64,000 nucleotides of DNA from Odobenus rosmarus divergens. Its lineage: Eukaryota; Chordata; Mammalia; Carnivora; Odobenidae. The translations under genes were made by a program, and so were the position numbers. Under the pieces are notes generated by a model. That model was not told the DNA's origin. It saw nothing but the letters and a program-made list of their open reading frames with translations, and ran no database searches. The stretch spans positions 289,705 to 353,704 of the forward strand of contig NW_004452110.1 of the NCBI RefSeq assembly GCF_000321225.1, given 5' to 3'. Position 1 is the stretch's first letter. Each line of letters starts with the position of its first letter. Shown here piece after piece: positions 46,526-59,395 of the stretch.

Positions 46526-47194
46526 AAAAGTTACTTAAGAGGCAGCCTGGGTAAGAATAACACTCAGACCCACCTCTGTCCCACTGAAAGCAGGAAATAA
46601 ATTTCCTGTGTGAAAGGTCCCCTCCTGTACCAGGAGGTAAAGAGCCATCCTGATCACCAGAGATAGGGAATTTAAAGCTGAGAAGGCTATATAAACAAAC
46701 CTTGTTACTTTTTACTCTTTTACTACCCCAGCACAAATTCCGTTTAAAATTCCTTACTAAGATTAAGCTTTCTTTGTCCTGTCAATTCCTCACAGATATA
46801 TTGTCTCTTTGTTTAAAAAGTATAAAAATTGCCTGTCTTGGTCATTTCTTTAGGTCTCAATTTTGTTATTGGGCCTCAGTGCACTTGCAATAAGACTGTT
46901 TTTTTTTTCCTCCTGTTATTGTTTCATGTAAATTTAATTTAGTTCAGCTGGAAGAGCATGAAAGGTAGAGGAAGAATTTTTCCTTGCCTACATAACTTAA
47001 TAAGCACATCAAAATAAAACAGAACTAATGAGTGGATAAGATTCTGATCTACAGAAAATGACAACACTATTTTTTTTTCAAGTCAGGAAAAAATTGCCAA
47101 GATATATTGCTCATAAGTGCCTACTAAGAGTCTTTTAAAAATAAAAGTACTCTTAATGGGCACCCTACTATAGGATAAGCCTTCAAATAAAAAC

Positions 47195-47330
47195 AGAGGT
47201 AAGTATAGAATTCCCATTTTACAGAGAGGAAATGGAGGCACAGAGAGGCTAAGCCCCTTGCACAAGGTCACACAGCTACGGAGTGGCAGGGGCGGTACTC
47301 CAAGCCAGGTTCAACTGTGTCCAGATTCTG
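47195..47330 (+). repeat. MIR fragment
   Basis: CCCATTTTACAGAGAGGAAA, GGCACAGAGAGGCTAAGCCC and CAAGGTCACACAGCTACGG are textbook MIR. Confidence 0.8.
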
Positions 47331-47799
47331 ACTTGGTGACCATCGTGGCATATTGGCTGTCTGCTCCCTTTCCCCTCACATCCAGAAGAACCAAGTGATC
47401 AACATCAGCAAGGAAAAATTCAGGAGGGTCCCTGACTAAGCATCTTTCTTCGGCTTACTCTTCAGGTTCCCCCCAAAGGCAAGTCTTATTATGACTGCAC
47501 AACAGCTAAGCATGTGTTAAAGTGTTAGGTTATAAGATGTGAAGCAACACTTGCTGACTTATGCTTTCCAGTTGGGTAATACCTGACCATGAACTCTGGA
47601 GTACCTCTTCCCTCCAACTACAGAATGTTGACTTGTCTTATCTTACTTTTTGAAAACCAACGAAATTTACAAGGTCACTATAAGTTGAAAAAGTGCCAAC
47701 AGGGCCTTGAGTAGTAAGATGAAGAAACACATTGTAGTGCTATGAAGATATTTACAATATGTTTTTGTTTGGCCAATATTGTTATGATTAATGAGATTT

Positions 47800-49940
47800 T
47801 GGCTTGATTGAGATATTTTTCACCTACCATAAAATTCACCTGTTGAAAGCGTATGGCTGATTAGTTTTTAATGTATTCAGAGTTGCGTTACCATCACAAT
47901 AATATAATTTTAGGACATTTCAATAACCTAAAACGAAACCTCTCATCCATTTGCAATTATTCCCCATTTCCTCCCACCCCTGCCCTAGGCAACCACTAAG
48001 CCCTTTCTGTCTTTACATATTTGCTTAATCTGAATATTTCACGTGAAATGAATCATAAGTTTTGTTTGGCTTCTTGCACATAGCATGATGTTTTCGAGAT
48101 TCATCCGTTATAGCTCAGTACTTCGTTCTTTTTTATGGTCAAATAATATTCCATTGCATGGATATACAGTTTGTTTTACGCATTTATCAGTTGTTAGACA
48201 TTTAGATCATTTCTACTTTTTGGTATGATGAATAATGCTGCTATGAACCTTTGTGTACAAGTTTTTGTGTGAACATATATTTCCATTTCTCTTAGATATA
48301 TGCCTATGAGTTCAATAGCTGAGTCATATGGTAGCTCTATGTTTAACCTTTTGAGGAACTACTAGAGAACTTTATAAAGCAGTTGTGTCATTTTACATTC
48401 TCAACAGCGGTGTGTGGGGGTTCCAATTTCTCTACCTGTTCACCATTATTTGTTGTCTTGATTTCAGTCTTCTTAGTGGCTGTGAAGTAGTATCTCATTA
48501 TGGTTTTTATGTGCATTTCCTTAATGTCCAATAATGATCTTCTTTGGAGAAATGTCAGTACAAATTTTTTGCCTGTTTTAAACTGGGCTACTTATCTTTA
48601 TTAAGTTGTAAGAGTTCTTTATATATTCTGGATACCAGTCTTTTCCCAGATATATGATTTGCAAATATTTTCTCTCATTCTGTGAGTTTTCTTTTCACTT
48701 ACTTGATGGTGTCCTTTGAACCATAAAAGTTTCTAATTCTGGTGAAGTCGAATTCATCCATTTTTCTTTGTGGCTTATGCTTTTGATGTCATATCTAAAA
48801 ACTCATTGCCTAACGCAAGGTAATGAAGAATTTCTCCTATGTTTCCTTCTAGAAATTTTATAGTTTTAGCTCTTACATTTAGGTCTATAATCCATCTTGA
48901 ATTAATTTTTGTAAAAGGTGTGAGGTAGGTGTCCAACTTCAGTCTTTTGCATATTGATACCAGTTGTCCATTTGTTGAAAAGACTCTTCTTTCCCCACTG
49001 AACGGTCTTGTATTCTTTTTTAAAAAAATCAATTGACCATAAATGTGGGAGTTTATTTCCGGACATTAAATTCTACTCTATTGACCTATATATCTATCCT
49101 TATGCAAGAACCACCCTGTCTTGATTACTGTAGTTCTGCTGATTTTGAAATCAGGAAGTGTGAGTCCTCCAACTGATCTTTTTCAAGATCATTTTGGTTA
49201 TTCTGGGTCCCTTGCGTTTTCATATGAATTTTAGGATCAGCTTGTCAATTTCTGCCAAAAAGGCAACTGGGATTTTGACAGGGATTGCATTGAGTTTGTA
49301 GATCAATTTGGGAGAATTGCCATCCTAACAGTGTTAAATCTATTGTTCCATGGACATGGGATGTCTTCACATGTATTTAGATTTTCTTTGATTTCTTTCA
49401 ATAATGCTCTGTGTTTTTCAGTGTGACTATCTTGTACCTTTCTGTTCAATTTATTCTTAAGTATTTTATTCTTCTTGTGTTATTACAAATGGGATTGTTT
49501 TCTTTATTTCATTTTCAGGTTATTCATTGCTAGTGTATAGAGATATAACTAATTTTTGTATATTGATCTTGTATCCTACCATACTGCTGAACTTGTTCAT
49601 TGATTCAAATGTGTTTTTTAGTGGATTCCTTCTTATTTTCTGTGTACACAATCATGTCATCTGCAGATATAGTTTTACTTCTTCCTTTCTAATCTCAATT
49701 CCTTTTTTTGTTGTTTTTGTTTTTGTTGCCTGATTGGCTAGGCTATTACAATGTTGCATAGACATGGCAAGGGCAGACACCTTTTTCTTCTTCCTGATCT
49801 TGGGAGGAAAGTATTTAGTCTTTCTTCATTAAGTATGATATTAGTTGTGGGTCTTTGATAGATGCCCTTTACCAAACTAAGGAAGGTCTTTTCTATTCCT
49901 GGTATGTTAATACTTTTCGTATTTACTTCCATATCTCTAA
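47800..49940 (-). mobile_element. L1M-type LINE, 3' UTR and ORF2 part, antisense
   Basis: The L1 lies on the minus strand with its 3' end at the left. 47.8-48.5 kb reads like the antisense L1M 3' UTR (ACCATAAAATTCACC, GGTCAAATAATATTCCATTG, TAATGCTGCTATGAACCTTTG). 48.5-49.9 kb is antisense ORF2 (TATATATTCTGGATACCAGTC, GGATTGCATTGAGTTTGTAG, ATCATGTCATCTGCAGATAT). Many frame breaks show it is dead. It is the largest LINE in the window. Confidence 0.85.
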
Positions 49941-50221
49941 GAATGTGCTTGTATTGCTACTTAAAATTTTTTTTTCCAGTTTTAGGCATTATCTATTAAG
50001 GTCTTCATATAGAAGAAGAAGATTTCACTCTTTTCTTCTCCCACAGCCTTATCCACACACTAAAATTACAATCCACTTGGGGTAGGTCAATACTCAGCTT
50101 TAATATTAATGAGATCATATATAACTGTTTTGAGTTGACTCGTGTAGTAAAATAAGTATTTTTCCTTTTCCTTGTAACTTTTTATATTCATTGGGAGAAA
50201 CTCTTTTGTATTATCATTTCC

Positions 50222-50267
50222 TTAGTTTCCTAAGTACTTAATACTGATTAAGTACTTAGGAAATTAA
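50222..50267. repeat. Long hairpin-forming inverted repeat
   Basis: The 16-bp perfect arms TTTCCTAAGTACTTAA (50226-50241) and TTAAGTACTTAGGAAA (50248-50263) are separated by TACTGA. After one mismatch the pairing continues for three more bases on each side. It lies between an L1 ORF2 relic and an ORF1-like relic. Confidence 0.92.
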
Positions 50268-50559
50268 TAATTGAGCCCTTATCTCTCTGCCAGTTATCTC
50301 CACTGCCCCTCAGTACATTCATTCACATCATCTTCTTGAAAGTACCCTTACCAGAGCCTTCTGATGGGCTCCGATCAGAACTAGTCATCCTCTACATCGG
50401 GTCCATAGTGTTACCCAGGGTCCTCCCTCAACCACCGTCTTGGATTGCTTTCCCCTCTCTCCTACTTTGGATCTCCTTTTTCCCATCTTTCATGTCTTTC
50501 TCTTTACTCCCTCAATTTGATGAAGCACATTTTCTAGGACCTTCTAAAGAAACTGTGTG

Positions 50560-51150
50560 GAAGATAAAATTTTGAGAACTTCCATATATGAAAATGTCTC
50601 TATTTTGTCCTCATACTTGATTAATGTTTTGACTGGGTAGAGAAATAATTTTCTTTCAGCATTTTGAAGATATTGCTCCACTGCCTTGTAGTGTTGTTTT
50701 TAGGAAATCTGAGGCTATTTTTACTCTGTTTCTTTGCCCATGGGAGCCTATAGGATCTTCTCTTTTGTTCCTGGAGTTCTGAAATGTTACACTAATGTGC
50801 TCAGTAAGAGTCTATTTTCATCCTTTGTGCTCAGTACTCCTAGGCTTTCAACCAAAAGCATGTCCTTCAGATGATGGCTTCCTTCCCTTAAGTTTTTTGG
50901 TTTTCTCTTCGTGGAACTCCTGTTATTCAGAGATTGGAGCTCCTTGTTTGTTCAACTAATTTTCTCCCCCTTTCCCTGTAACTTTTTAATTCTTTTTGCT
51001 TTTCTCCTCTAGGAGTGCTTCTCAACTTTATCTTCCAAACTTTCTGCTGAGGTTTTAATTTCTGACTCAATGCTTTTTTAATTTCTCAGAGGTTTTTCCC
51101 CTCTGTCTTTTGAATGCTTCTCTTACCCCATTTTAATAGAATCCAGCTCT
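50560..51150 (-). mobile_element. Antisense L1/HAL1 ORF1-like relic
   Basis: The plus-strand text (TTTTGACTGGGTAGAGAAAT, CACTAATGTGCTCAGTAAG, GGAACTCCTGTTATTCAGAG, AACTTTATCTTCCAAACTTTC) resembles the antisense of old HAL1/L1 ORF1 coiled-coil regions. It could belong to the same insertion as the ORF2 part at 47.8-49.9 kb. The assignment is tentative. Confidence 0.45.
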
Positions 51151-51431
51151 CATATCATGGGTGCAGTGTCTTCTTACTCTCTGAGTTAGGGTCATTTTTG
51201 AACTTGTCTTCTCTCTTCCTAGTTTCCTCAAGGTTTTTGTTTTGTTTTGTTTTACTGTTTGTTTTAGGCCCTACTTTTATATTAAAGCCTTTTCTCAGCA
51301 GTCAATTAATCCTTGGTTGTCTAAACATATTGAAGAGAGGTGGACAAAAAAGCTGATGGGATCTTTGAGTGTGTTGGGGGCCTTGTAGATTTTGAGCTCA
51401 GTCATTCTTAGGTAATTGCTTATGTTGTTTC

Positions 51432-51652
51432 TTTTTCTTTTCATTTCTTTCTTTTTTTTGAGAGAGAGAGAGCACACACACAAGCGGGGCTGGGGGACAG
51501 GGGCAGAGGGAGAGGGAGAGAGCGAGAATCCTAAGTAGGCTCCATGCCTAGCGCGGAGCCTGACACAGGGCTCAGTCTCACGACCCTGAGATCGTGACCT
51601 GAGCCAAAACCAAGAATCAGACACCCAACTGACTGAGCCACCCAGATGCTCC
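51432..51652 (-). mobile_element. Can-SINE (older subtype)
   Basis: It is a minus-strand copy from TTTTTTTTGAGAGAGAGAGAG to CTGAGCCACCCAGATGCTCC. The flanks TTATGTTGTTTC and TTAACGTTGTTTC are a diverged duplication. Confidence 0.88.
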
Positions 51653-52559
51653 ACTTAACGTTGTTTCCTTAGACATTTTGTTGGGGGCAAGTCAGATTCT
51701 GCAGAGAATGCTCTTTGGTTCTCCTGCCTTGAAGGTAAAGACCAGAATGTCAGGGTTCTGGGCACTGAATGAGGGTAGAAATCAGGAGGAATCTCATAAA
51801 TTGGCATGCACACATTTATTAGTGATCCAGGTTTTTACTACAGCACTCCTGCCCTCTGCTGTGTTTTGCTCCTTCAAGGACTACACCCCCAGTCTTTTGC
51901 CGGGGGTGGGGTGGGGTGGACGGCACTCAGTGGTACCGTGGAGTGCTAGAAGAATCTAACAATTTCTCACCCAGCTTTCAAGCAGTCCTCCTCATTTTAA
52001 TCTCCGCCTTCACCCTCATTTCTGGTGCCATCGGTGCCACTTGCCGTGTCTTTTGCATTTTCTTCCTCTATTCTGTTCTATCAGGTTGACTCTTAGCTTT
52101 CGCCACGGCCAGCTTAGCACTTGGCTTCTCTCTGTCTGTGAAGTCAGTTAACACGCATCTGTCTGCTTTCCAGAATTGCTATGTTGTTTCCCAGCCTACT
52201 TTCCCTGTCCTTGTGGGTTTAGGTCTAAACAAAGAATTCCCTTAATGCAGTTTTCAATGATGTTTGAAGAGGGAGCAAGTTAGATGCTTGGGGTCAATCC
52301 ACGATCTTTCCCCGGGAATCTGATAACCATTTATTTTTTGAATAGCAAATGAGAAGTGGATAAGGGTAGTGGAGGCTTATCTTCTCCTCACACTCCTTTT
52401 CTCCTTGCATTTCATTACTCTGGCCTCTGAGCTGGGTCTTACATCTTTATTCTTGGTTTTCTTTGCTGCCTCGTCTTCCTCTTTCTGTGTCCTCCAAATG
52501 ATAGGGACCTCCAGATTTGGGTCTTCAGTACTCATCTCTGGCCTTTCCATCCTTCAGGT

Positions 52560-52830
52560 CTTCCAAAGCCATCCTCTCTAAATGGTCTGCCAAGACCATG
52601 CCTTCTAAGCTGCCCCCTGACCCCATCACTGTGTCTCATCTCCTTGATTGTTTCCTTCATAGCCCTCATCACTTTCTGAAGTGGTTTATCACCTTATTTA
52701 TCGTCCGTGTCTTCCACCAGAATGCAAACGTCATCCACGAGAGTAGGAACTGCCTCTGTCTTGTTCACTGCAACAAGCAGTATCTACCGGATACGTAGTT
52801 GGTACTCAGTACTATTATCTCAATCACTGA
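52560..52830 (+). repeat. LINE L2 fragment (3' end)
   Basis: CATAGCCCTCATCACTTTCTG, CTCTGTCTTGTTCACTGCAAC and GATACGTAGTTGGTACTCAG match the L2 3' layout. Confidence 0.6.
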
Positions 52831-52919
52831 GTGAAAGATCTGGGCTCTCCCCACATTTCTGCACCTTCATTTTACATGTCTTCCCTCTCTGTTCCTATAC
52901 TTCTCACGTCTAACCATGA

Positions 52920-53250
52920 GCAGTCCCCTGAATATTAAGACTTCACACCTCAGGGCCTTTGCATAAGCAGTTCTTTCATAATGGAGTGCCCTTGCCTTCC
53001 TGCCAGACTCGCCCTTTATTCCTGAAGACTCTCTATCCTCTCCCCAGGCATTCTGACCCACCTTCCTTTGGACCTCACTGTAGAAGTGCATACTTCTGTC
53101 CTTGACTGTCACTCCACAGGGTCCTTTAATTAGCTAATATGCCTGTCATTCCAACTAGACTGTGATTCTGGAGGGCAGGGACTCTGCCTTAGCTGTTTTT
53201 ATTACGCCAGACACAGGAATTCAAAGCGTGTTGAATGAATGATTTACATA
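52920..53250 (+). repeat. LINE L2 fragment (3' end)
   Basis: GGGCCTTTGCATAAGCAGTTC, CATTCTGACCCACCTTCC, GGCAGGGACTCTGCCTTAG and GTTGAATGAATGA are in L2 sense order. This is a second L2 copy in tandem with the previous one. Confidence 0.6.
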
Positions 53251-55658
53251 CATCTCCTATATGTGAACTCCTGTGGGTAGAAGGGCACATTCTAATTTTA
53301 CAACCATTAACTCTGAAAGGCACACCTTTGCGCATGTTTTTCTTATGCAAACTAAACAGGAGCTTTGACCATTATTGGAGTCATTGACAAGTATTGGTTT
53401 ATTAAGAGCCCTGTCAGGGTTATACATACATATTTAAAAGAAGTCCATTTGAGGGCCTGAATGCATTGATCAAATAAACGATGGTGGTCAAAACTCCTCT
53501 TTTCCTGGAACTCTGTAGGAATTGACCTAGATGCCCATTCAACCCCCAAGGAAATTGTTCTCATTTGTGCTAAAGCTACTTTCCTCCAACCACACTTGGG
53601 CTCATTACATCCTCTAATAACTTTGGATCAATAGGTGGAAGATGTTCATGTGTTTCAGATGTTTTTACCCTCACTGTCTCATTTCCTGTCTCAGACCAAA
53701 ATATCTTTGGACTGGAGACAATTGATGAGCTGGCTGAGAACATCAATCCTGCCCAGTTTAGACCACATGCCTTTTTACAGTCATTCCCATCAGAGTGAGA
53801 GTAATTAAGACTCTAGACTGACGAGTATATGGTTCTTCCCACAAAATTGCTTAGCTAGGCAGACCTTTCTTCTTCCATGTTCTTCAGTGACCTCAAAGGT
53901 TTTTAGGGTTGGGGGTCAAGGGTCTCCTCTTAAAGAGGAGAAGCCAAATTGTATGTGACCAAGAATGGTTTCCCACCACAACATTGCGTCCTCTATTCAT
54001 GTATTCTAATGAACAAAACCAACACATATTTCCAAAGTAATGTGAAGATTAAGAATCTTCTACTTTGAAACTGTTCCACAGCTCTCTGCTTTGCGAAGGA
54101 CCCTTCAAAGGATTTCATATTTCTTTTAACCACAAAGCCACTCCCAATGGCCACACATAGCCCCCTTTGTTTCAGAGCTCAGAGGTCATAGTAAATCTTG
54201 AACCAACTGCACTCCGGTTGTGAAAGTGAGAATTCTCATACCCTCTACTTCAGTCATAAACTTTTTAATGAAAACATTCCTAACTGGTCATTCTACTGTC
54301 AAAACCACAAAGTTTCAGAAGAGACTTTAGAGCCACAGTCTGTTAGAAGCAACAAAAATGAACAAAAAGGTTCACTTAGGAGAACTCTACTTGAAGAGAG
54401 GGGGAGAAGGGCCTGAGGTGCACTCCCTCCTACTCCATTCTCTGGTCGCTCAGTCACCTCCTCCTCCTCCCAAAGGGGCAGAGAGAGGCCAGCAGTTTTA
54501 CTCTGATGGAGTTACTTTCATGTGGAAATATAGAGTCACCACTTCCAAAGGGTTTTTTCATCAATTAATTTCAGGAAATAGTGGGCTGATCTCTGGTGAA
54601 CAAAATCAGTCTGATTTCCTTACTGCAGATCTGGAAACTTTTAATATGCTCACGTGTGCTGTGATTCTCAATGGAGAATGTGGTGTGCAGACTTCTCTAG
54701 AGGCATTTGACCATGGAACGCTTTCTTTCCAGACCCTCTCTTTTCCAGGGTAGTGTTCTGTGGGCACACTTTGGGAAATGCCACTGGACAATTTTGTAAG
54801 AGCCTAATTCTGGGTTTGCACATGAATTCACACTCCTTTATCCATACATGCGAACGCTCCTCTCAAAGAACAGTCACTTCTCAAGAAGGAGGGATGTTTG
54901 TACTGCTCAGGGCATCTGTGGTTTAATTCATGCTATTTGGCCAGAGCGAAGCCATATCCTTTGATGTAGCTTTACCAGTAATAGAGGTGATATTTTCATT
55001 TCCATCTGTTGGAGTCCTGTATCTCTCAATTGTTCAAAACTCAGGCAGAATTTCATTTATTGGGTTCATTAAAACCCCAACAAGACTCATTAAACCGTGG
55101 TCCCTCTAGACACATTTTGAAAACCACTGCTGTAGGTTAATGGGGGCCCATCACAGAGTTGAAAGCAAAAGAAGAGCAGGATCAAATCAAGAGCTGATGG
55201 AGGCAAGGGAGACCTGACTGAGCCCAGGAAAGACATGCTGGGACCTGATCCAAGGCAGTGATGATGAGGGGAGAGAGGAAGTCACGGAGAGTATAGAAAG
55301 ATGGGCAGGGCTTGACGGCTGATGGCCCTGGGCAGAGGGGAGCTGAGGATGACATCCCGGTGGCCACCTTGAGTGACTGTGGGGATGGAGCTGAATGAAG
55401 CAGTAATGGGGGGAAGGTCGGTTGTGATCGTTAGCTGAGCTCCGTGTCCTCAAATCGGAGGGGGACAGGAGGAACAAGGAGGGTAGAAACTGAGTCTAGG
55501 GTGAGGCTTTGAAAAGGAAATCCTTTCCTGGGATTGGGGCAGAAAATTATGAAGACAAAACATGTGCCAAGAGAAGCCTCCTCTTTGGGGAAGGGTTCCC
55601 AGCCAGGACCCTAGCTGGGGAGGTGATATTAGCACCTTTGCAAGCGAGAAGAGATTCT

Positions 55659-55852
55659 CGGGGCGCCTGGGTGGCTCAGTCGGTTAAGCGTCTGCCTTCG
55701 GCTCAGGTCATGATCCCAGGGTCCTGGGATCGAGTCCCGCATCGGGCTCCCTGCTCGGTGCGGAGTCTGCGTCTCCCTCTCCCTCCGCTCCTCTCCCTGC
55801 TCATACTCTCACTCTCTCTCTCAAATGGATGCATAAAATCTTTGGAAAAAAG
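55659..55852 (+). mobile_element. Can-SINE (young, near-consensus)
   Basis: The head is GGGGCGCCTGGGTGGCTCAG followed by CGGTTAAGCGTCTGCCTTCG with few mutations. It is flanked by AGAAGAGATTCT (55647) and AAAAGAGATTCT (55853). It is a good copy for judging lineage. Confidence 0.94.
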
Positions 55853-56249
55853 AAAAGAGATTCTAATTCAGGAGGCATTTTCTGACCTATGTTTAAATCT
55901 GTCCCTCTGGTGTCTACCTGTGTCCTATTTCCAGAAGTTGTGAGCAGATCTGTAGAGGTTGATGCCCCTTGGCCCTGACAGGCGGGAACATCTGGGAACA
56001 CGTTATCCCACTGACTCAGCAGGTTATGTTCACGGGAAGCCCTGGCTAAGTGCGAGCAGCCTTTATCTTATTTCTGCACCCGATCTCTCACGGAGGAGCC
56101 ATAAAGATCAAATGAGGTAACAAATGTGAAGCAGCAAACACACTACTTGGCACAGAGTAGGTGATGCCCATATGAGGTGGTCCTCTTCCTTCTGATACCC
56201 ACAGCCCTCAAGAGCACCAGATCACCCAAAGTGTCATCCTAATGGTGAA

Positions 56250-56420
56250 AAACAATGACTTGGTATCAGACCAACTTGGGTACAACTCGTGGGGATAATA
56301 ATTCTGCCCTCAGAACACTGTGGTGAAGATTCACTGTGATTCCCCATAAAGAGCCAAGTACAGTGCCGGGTACACCTAACAAGTGCTCCATACACGACAG
56401 TTACCATTTAATTATGTTAT
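56250..56420 (-). repeat. MIR element
   Basis: It is in antisense order: ACTTGGTATCAGACCAACTTG, GGGGATAATAATTCTGCCC, GCCAAGTACAGTGCCGGGTA, ACAAGTGCTCCATACACG. Confidence 0.65.
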
Positions 56421-56685
56421 TATTAACAAAGGCCCCAAAAGAGGCTAAAGAAGACAGTTAATGTGCCAGGTAAGGCTTAACTCCATTCCCAAATATTCAA
56501 AACCAAAATGCCATGAAACACTTTTCACACACAAAAAAGGGAAATTGCTTTTCATTCACGTATCTATCCTTGAGGCTCTATAAAGAGTTTGTGTTGTGGG
56601 CTCTGCATCTGCTGGTCACCTACACTTTGCACGGCTAATCAGGAATATCTGGTAAACTTATCCTAGAGCTTGGCAGGCTACAAGG

Positions 56686-57154
56686 TAGAGTGAGGTGAAT
56701 GGTGGCCCCCCCCCCCCCGCCAAAAGATATGTCCAAGTCCCAACCCCTGGTGCCTACAAATGTGGCCACATTTACAAAAAGAGTCTTTGCAGATGCAATT
56801 AAGTTAAGGATCTTGGAATGAGGTCATCCTGGATTAAACAAGTGTGCCCCAAATCCAATGACAATTGTCCCTGGGAGAAACAGAAGAGAAGAAGATGCAG
56901 GGAGAATGGAAGAAGCCCATGGAAAGGCAGAAGAAGAGGTTAGAGGGATGCGGCCACAAGCCAAGGAATGTCAGGAGCCACCAGAAGCTGGAGGAAGCAA
57001 AATTCTCTCCTAGAGGCTTGGAGGGAGTGTGGCCCCGCTGACGCCTACCAAGGTCAGACTTCTGGCTCCCAGGCTTGTGAGAGAATAAATTTCTGTTGGT
57101 CTAAGCCACCCAGTTTGTGGTAATGTGTGATGGCAGCCACAGAAAACTAAAACA
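56686..57154 (+). mobile_element. Solitary MLT1-type (ERVL-MaLR) LTR
   Basis: AATGGTGGCCC is followed by a poly(C) run (about 56707-56720), GATGCAATTAAGTTAAGGAT, CCAGAAGCTGGAGGAAGCAA, GAGAGAATAAATTTCTG and GAAAACTAAAACA. It is the second MLT1-type LTR in the flank, in the same orientation as that at 41808. Confidence 0.88.
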
Positions 57155-59214
57155 TAGAGGACAGAAATGCACAGAAATGCACTCAGGCTAACTTTGGCAA
57201 CAGGAAAGGTGGGGAGAGGGCACTTTTCAGGAGGACACGGGGGCTACTGTGGGTTCCAAGGACAGGAAGTTCAGGCTGGCCTCATGAGGAACAAGGACCA
57301 GAATGTAGAAAGTTGGGAGCGGGGTGGCTCTCTTGTTGTGGTACCCGACCTCTCCTCTCCTGTCACTCTTCTCTTTTGGCCTGCAGGCTGGCTCTCTCTG
57401 GTTCTTCGTGCACGTGGCCAAAACAGGCACCGTCAACCTGACCTGTCCTCACATCACATTTGAAGCACCTAATGGACCAACAGGTGTCTCCATGGCTTGA
57501 TTCTAAATTGTGGGGGACAGAATCTCTCAGCCTGGGTTCAATCAACTCTTGCCCTGGGGTGAGATCTTGTGTCTGGGGCCCTTCGTTTGAGGGTAAGGGG
57601 GCTGCTGGCAGATATCCTGGAAGGTTTTCATTTGAATGCCAAAGACAGTGCGAAGGGCAGACAACCTCCATCTATCCACCAACTTGATAGGTCAGGGAAA
57701 TTCTAACCTTCTCTCCAGATCTTCCTTTCTGCATTAGACAATGGTCTGAACTTTCTAACCTTCTGTCTCCTCAAACCTTTGTCTCTGGTGTAACCACATC
57801 ACATTATTAAGTGGGGAAATGCAGGAGAAAAGTTGTCCATTAGATACTCTTCTTGCTCAAAACACTTGATTAATCTTCTGAAACAAAAGCATTATTGATT
57901 TTTATCTCTCGTAGTCTTTTTCTGAAACAACAAATCTGTGCTACTATTGATAAAATATTTGGCCTGTTTAAAATTTCCATTTTTTTTCTCATATTGCCTT
58001 CGAAAGCCTCCTTTAGGCCAAGTGGCACAGGAGAGATTAGGAGGTTGAAGGACTTTGCTTAGAATGCTTTTGATCCCCAAAGCAAAGCTTCAGACCAAAC
58101 AAGTCCAAGCCAGGCAGGAGTGTGGCATACCGGGAGAAATGGGGTCTGGGGAGAGTCCCATCCCTTGAACTTCATTCACTACTCAGGGAGAGTTTGTTGA
58201 GTGCATTCTAGGTCCTGGACTTTGAGCCAGAGCTAGGATTACAGAGGGGAATGAACTGGACATGTGCTTCTCACAAGGAGCCTATGGCCATGGGACAGAC
58301 AGACAGAGATAAAAGGAAATGATACAGGTGGCTGTATCACTGCAAACTATCCAAAGGTCATGGAGAAGTATCTGGCACATGACAGCGAATAACTCAGGCA
58401 ATTAGCCCAAGGGGTCAGGGAAGGCTTCTGGGGCGGAGACACATTTCCCGAGATCTGAAGGGTGAGTAGGTGGTTAACTAGATGAAGCTGACGGGGGTGG
58501 GGAGGCGGCGATCTTCCAGGCGAAGAGAATGCTTCATGCAGATATTCATTATGCCATCCAGGTAGAAATCCATAAAATGTAAATGAGATATCTGCGTACA
58601 CACGCAGACCCACGGACTCCTGCGGAAGGAGACGTCCTGCAGTTATGTTCTGGTTCTTTGCCATCTGCAGGGGCCAGAGGCTGCACGAGGTTTCCCACCA
58701 CGTCTTGGACCCCGTGCAGGTCTCCCTAAAGTGTCGTCAGAGACTCCGGCCTCCCTGGCCGCCTTGAGGGTCCTCGGGGCTCTCTGTGTCCGCACCATCT
58801 AGAGTGTATCAAGGAGCTCACAGGGTAAAGGAGCCCAGATGGACAGAAGACAGGCGATTCTATGAGAAAGAAAATGCTGGGAAGAGGAATGATTTTGTTT
58901 TCTTTTATCTAGTCTCTAGAGGGAGCCGATGGGAATCCGGGGGCCTGGGGAGATGCCTACTGGGATTTTCCGCGGTCCTCCTCAGCGGGCCACCTGCAGG
59001 AGTGAGCTTATCACCTAGGAGCAGGAATCACGTGGGGGGAAAGCGGAGGACATGAGTAGGGAGCCCGGGGCTTCTCCCCAGGATACTCTCTTGACCACTT
59101 GTCATGGGCCACCCCTTCCTGTGTGTCCCGGGAGCCTGGGTGCTTCTTTCTCTCATGGCCTGCTTTAGGGCGCGTCACTACGCCTCGCTACCGTCTGTCC
59201 ACTGGTTGCTGCAC

Positions 59215-59320
59215 TTCTCGGAGGACTGGGTCTTCTCCCGTGTGTGGTCTGTGCCTAGCACCTGGCACTTACATGCTAAGCCTTCAATCAATATTTATTA
59301 AAAGAATGAATACATGGACC
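59215..59320 (+). repeat. LINE L2 3'-end fragment
   Basis: GTGCCTAGCACCTGGCACTTA and CAATCAATATTTATTAAAAGAATGAA are an L2-type terminus. Confidence 0.45.
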
Positions 59321-59395
59321 TTATTCATTTACGCTCCACTTTAGTCCTCAAACATTTTGAAGCTGAACCATGTTGCTTAGAAATAGATGGCGGGA

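Larger units (their letters stand above)
46035..46980 (+). mobile_element. Probable ancient ERV LTR, interrupted by two Can-SINEs
   Basis: Outside the two SINEs the sequence has LTR-like order: a TATA-like GGCTATATAAAC at about 46686, TATAAAAATTGCCTG, GGGCCTCAGTGCACTTGCAATAAGAC as a possible polyadenylation region, and a GT/T-rich end. The family is not assigned and the limits are rough. No retroviral coding sequence is visible. Confidence 0.35.

Noticed and set aside
47800..51150. A possibly intact LINE-1
   Set aside because: The ORF2 part has many frame breaks and old substitutions, the ORF1-like part is separate and decayed, and no long LINE frame is open.
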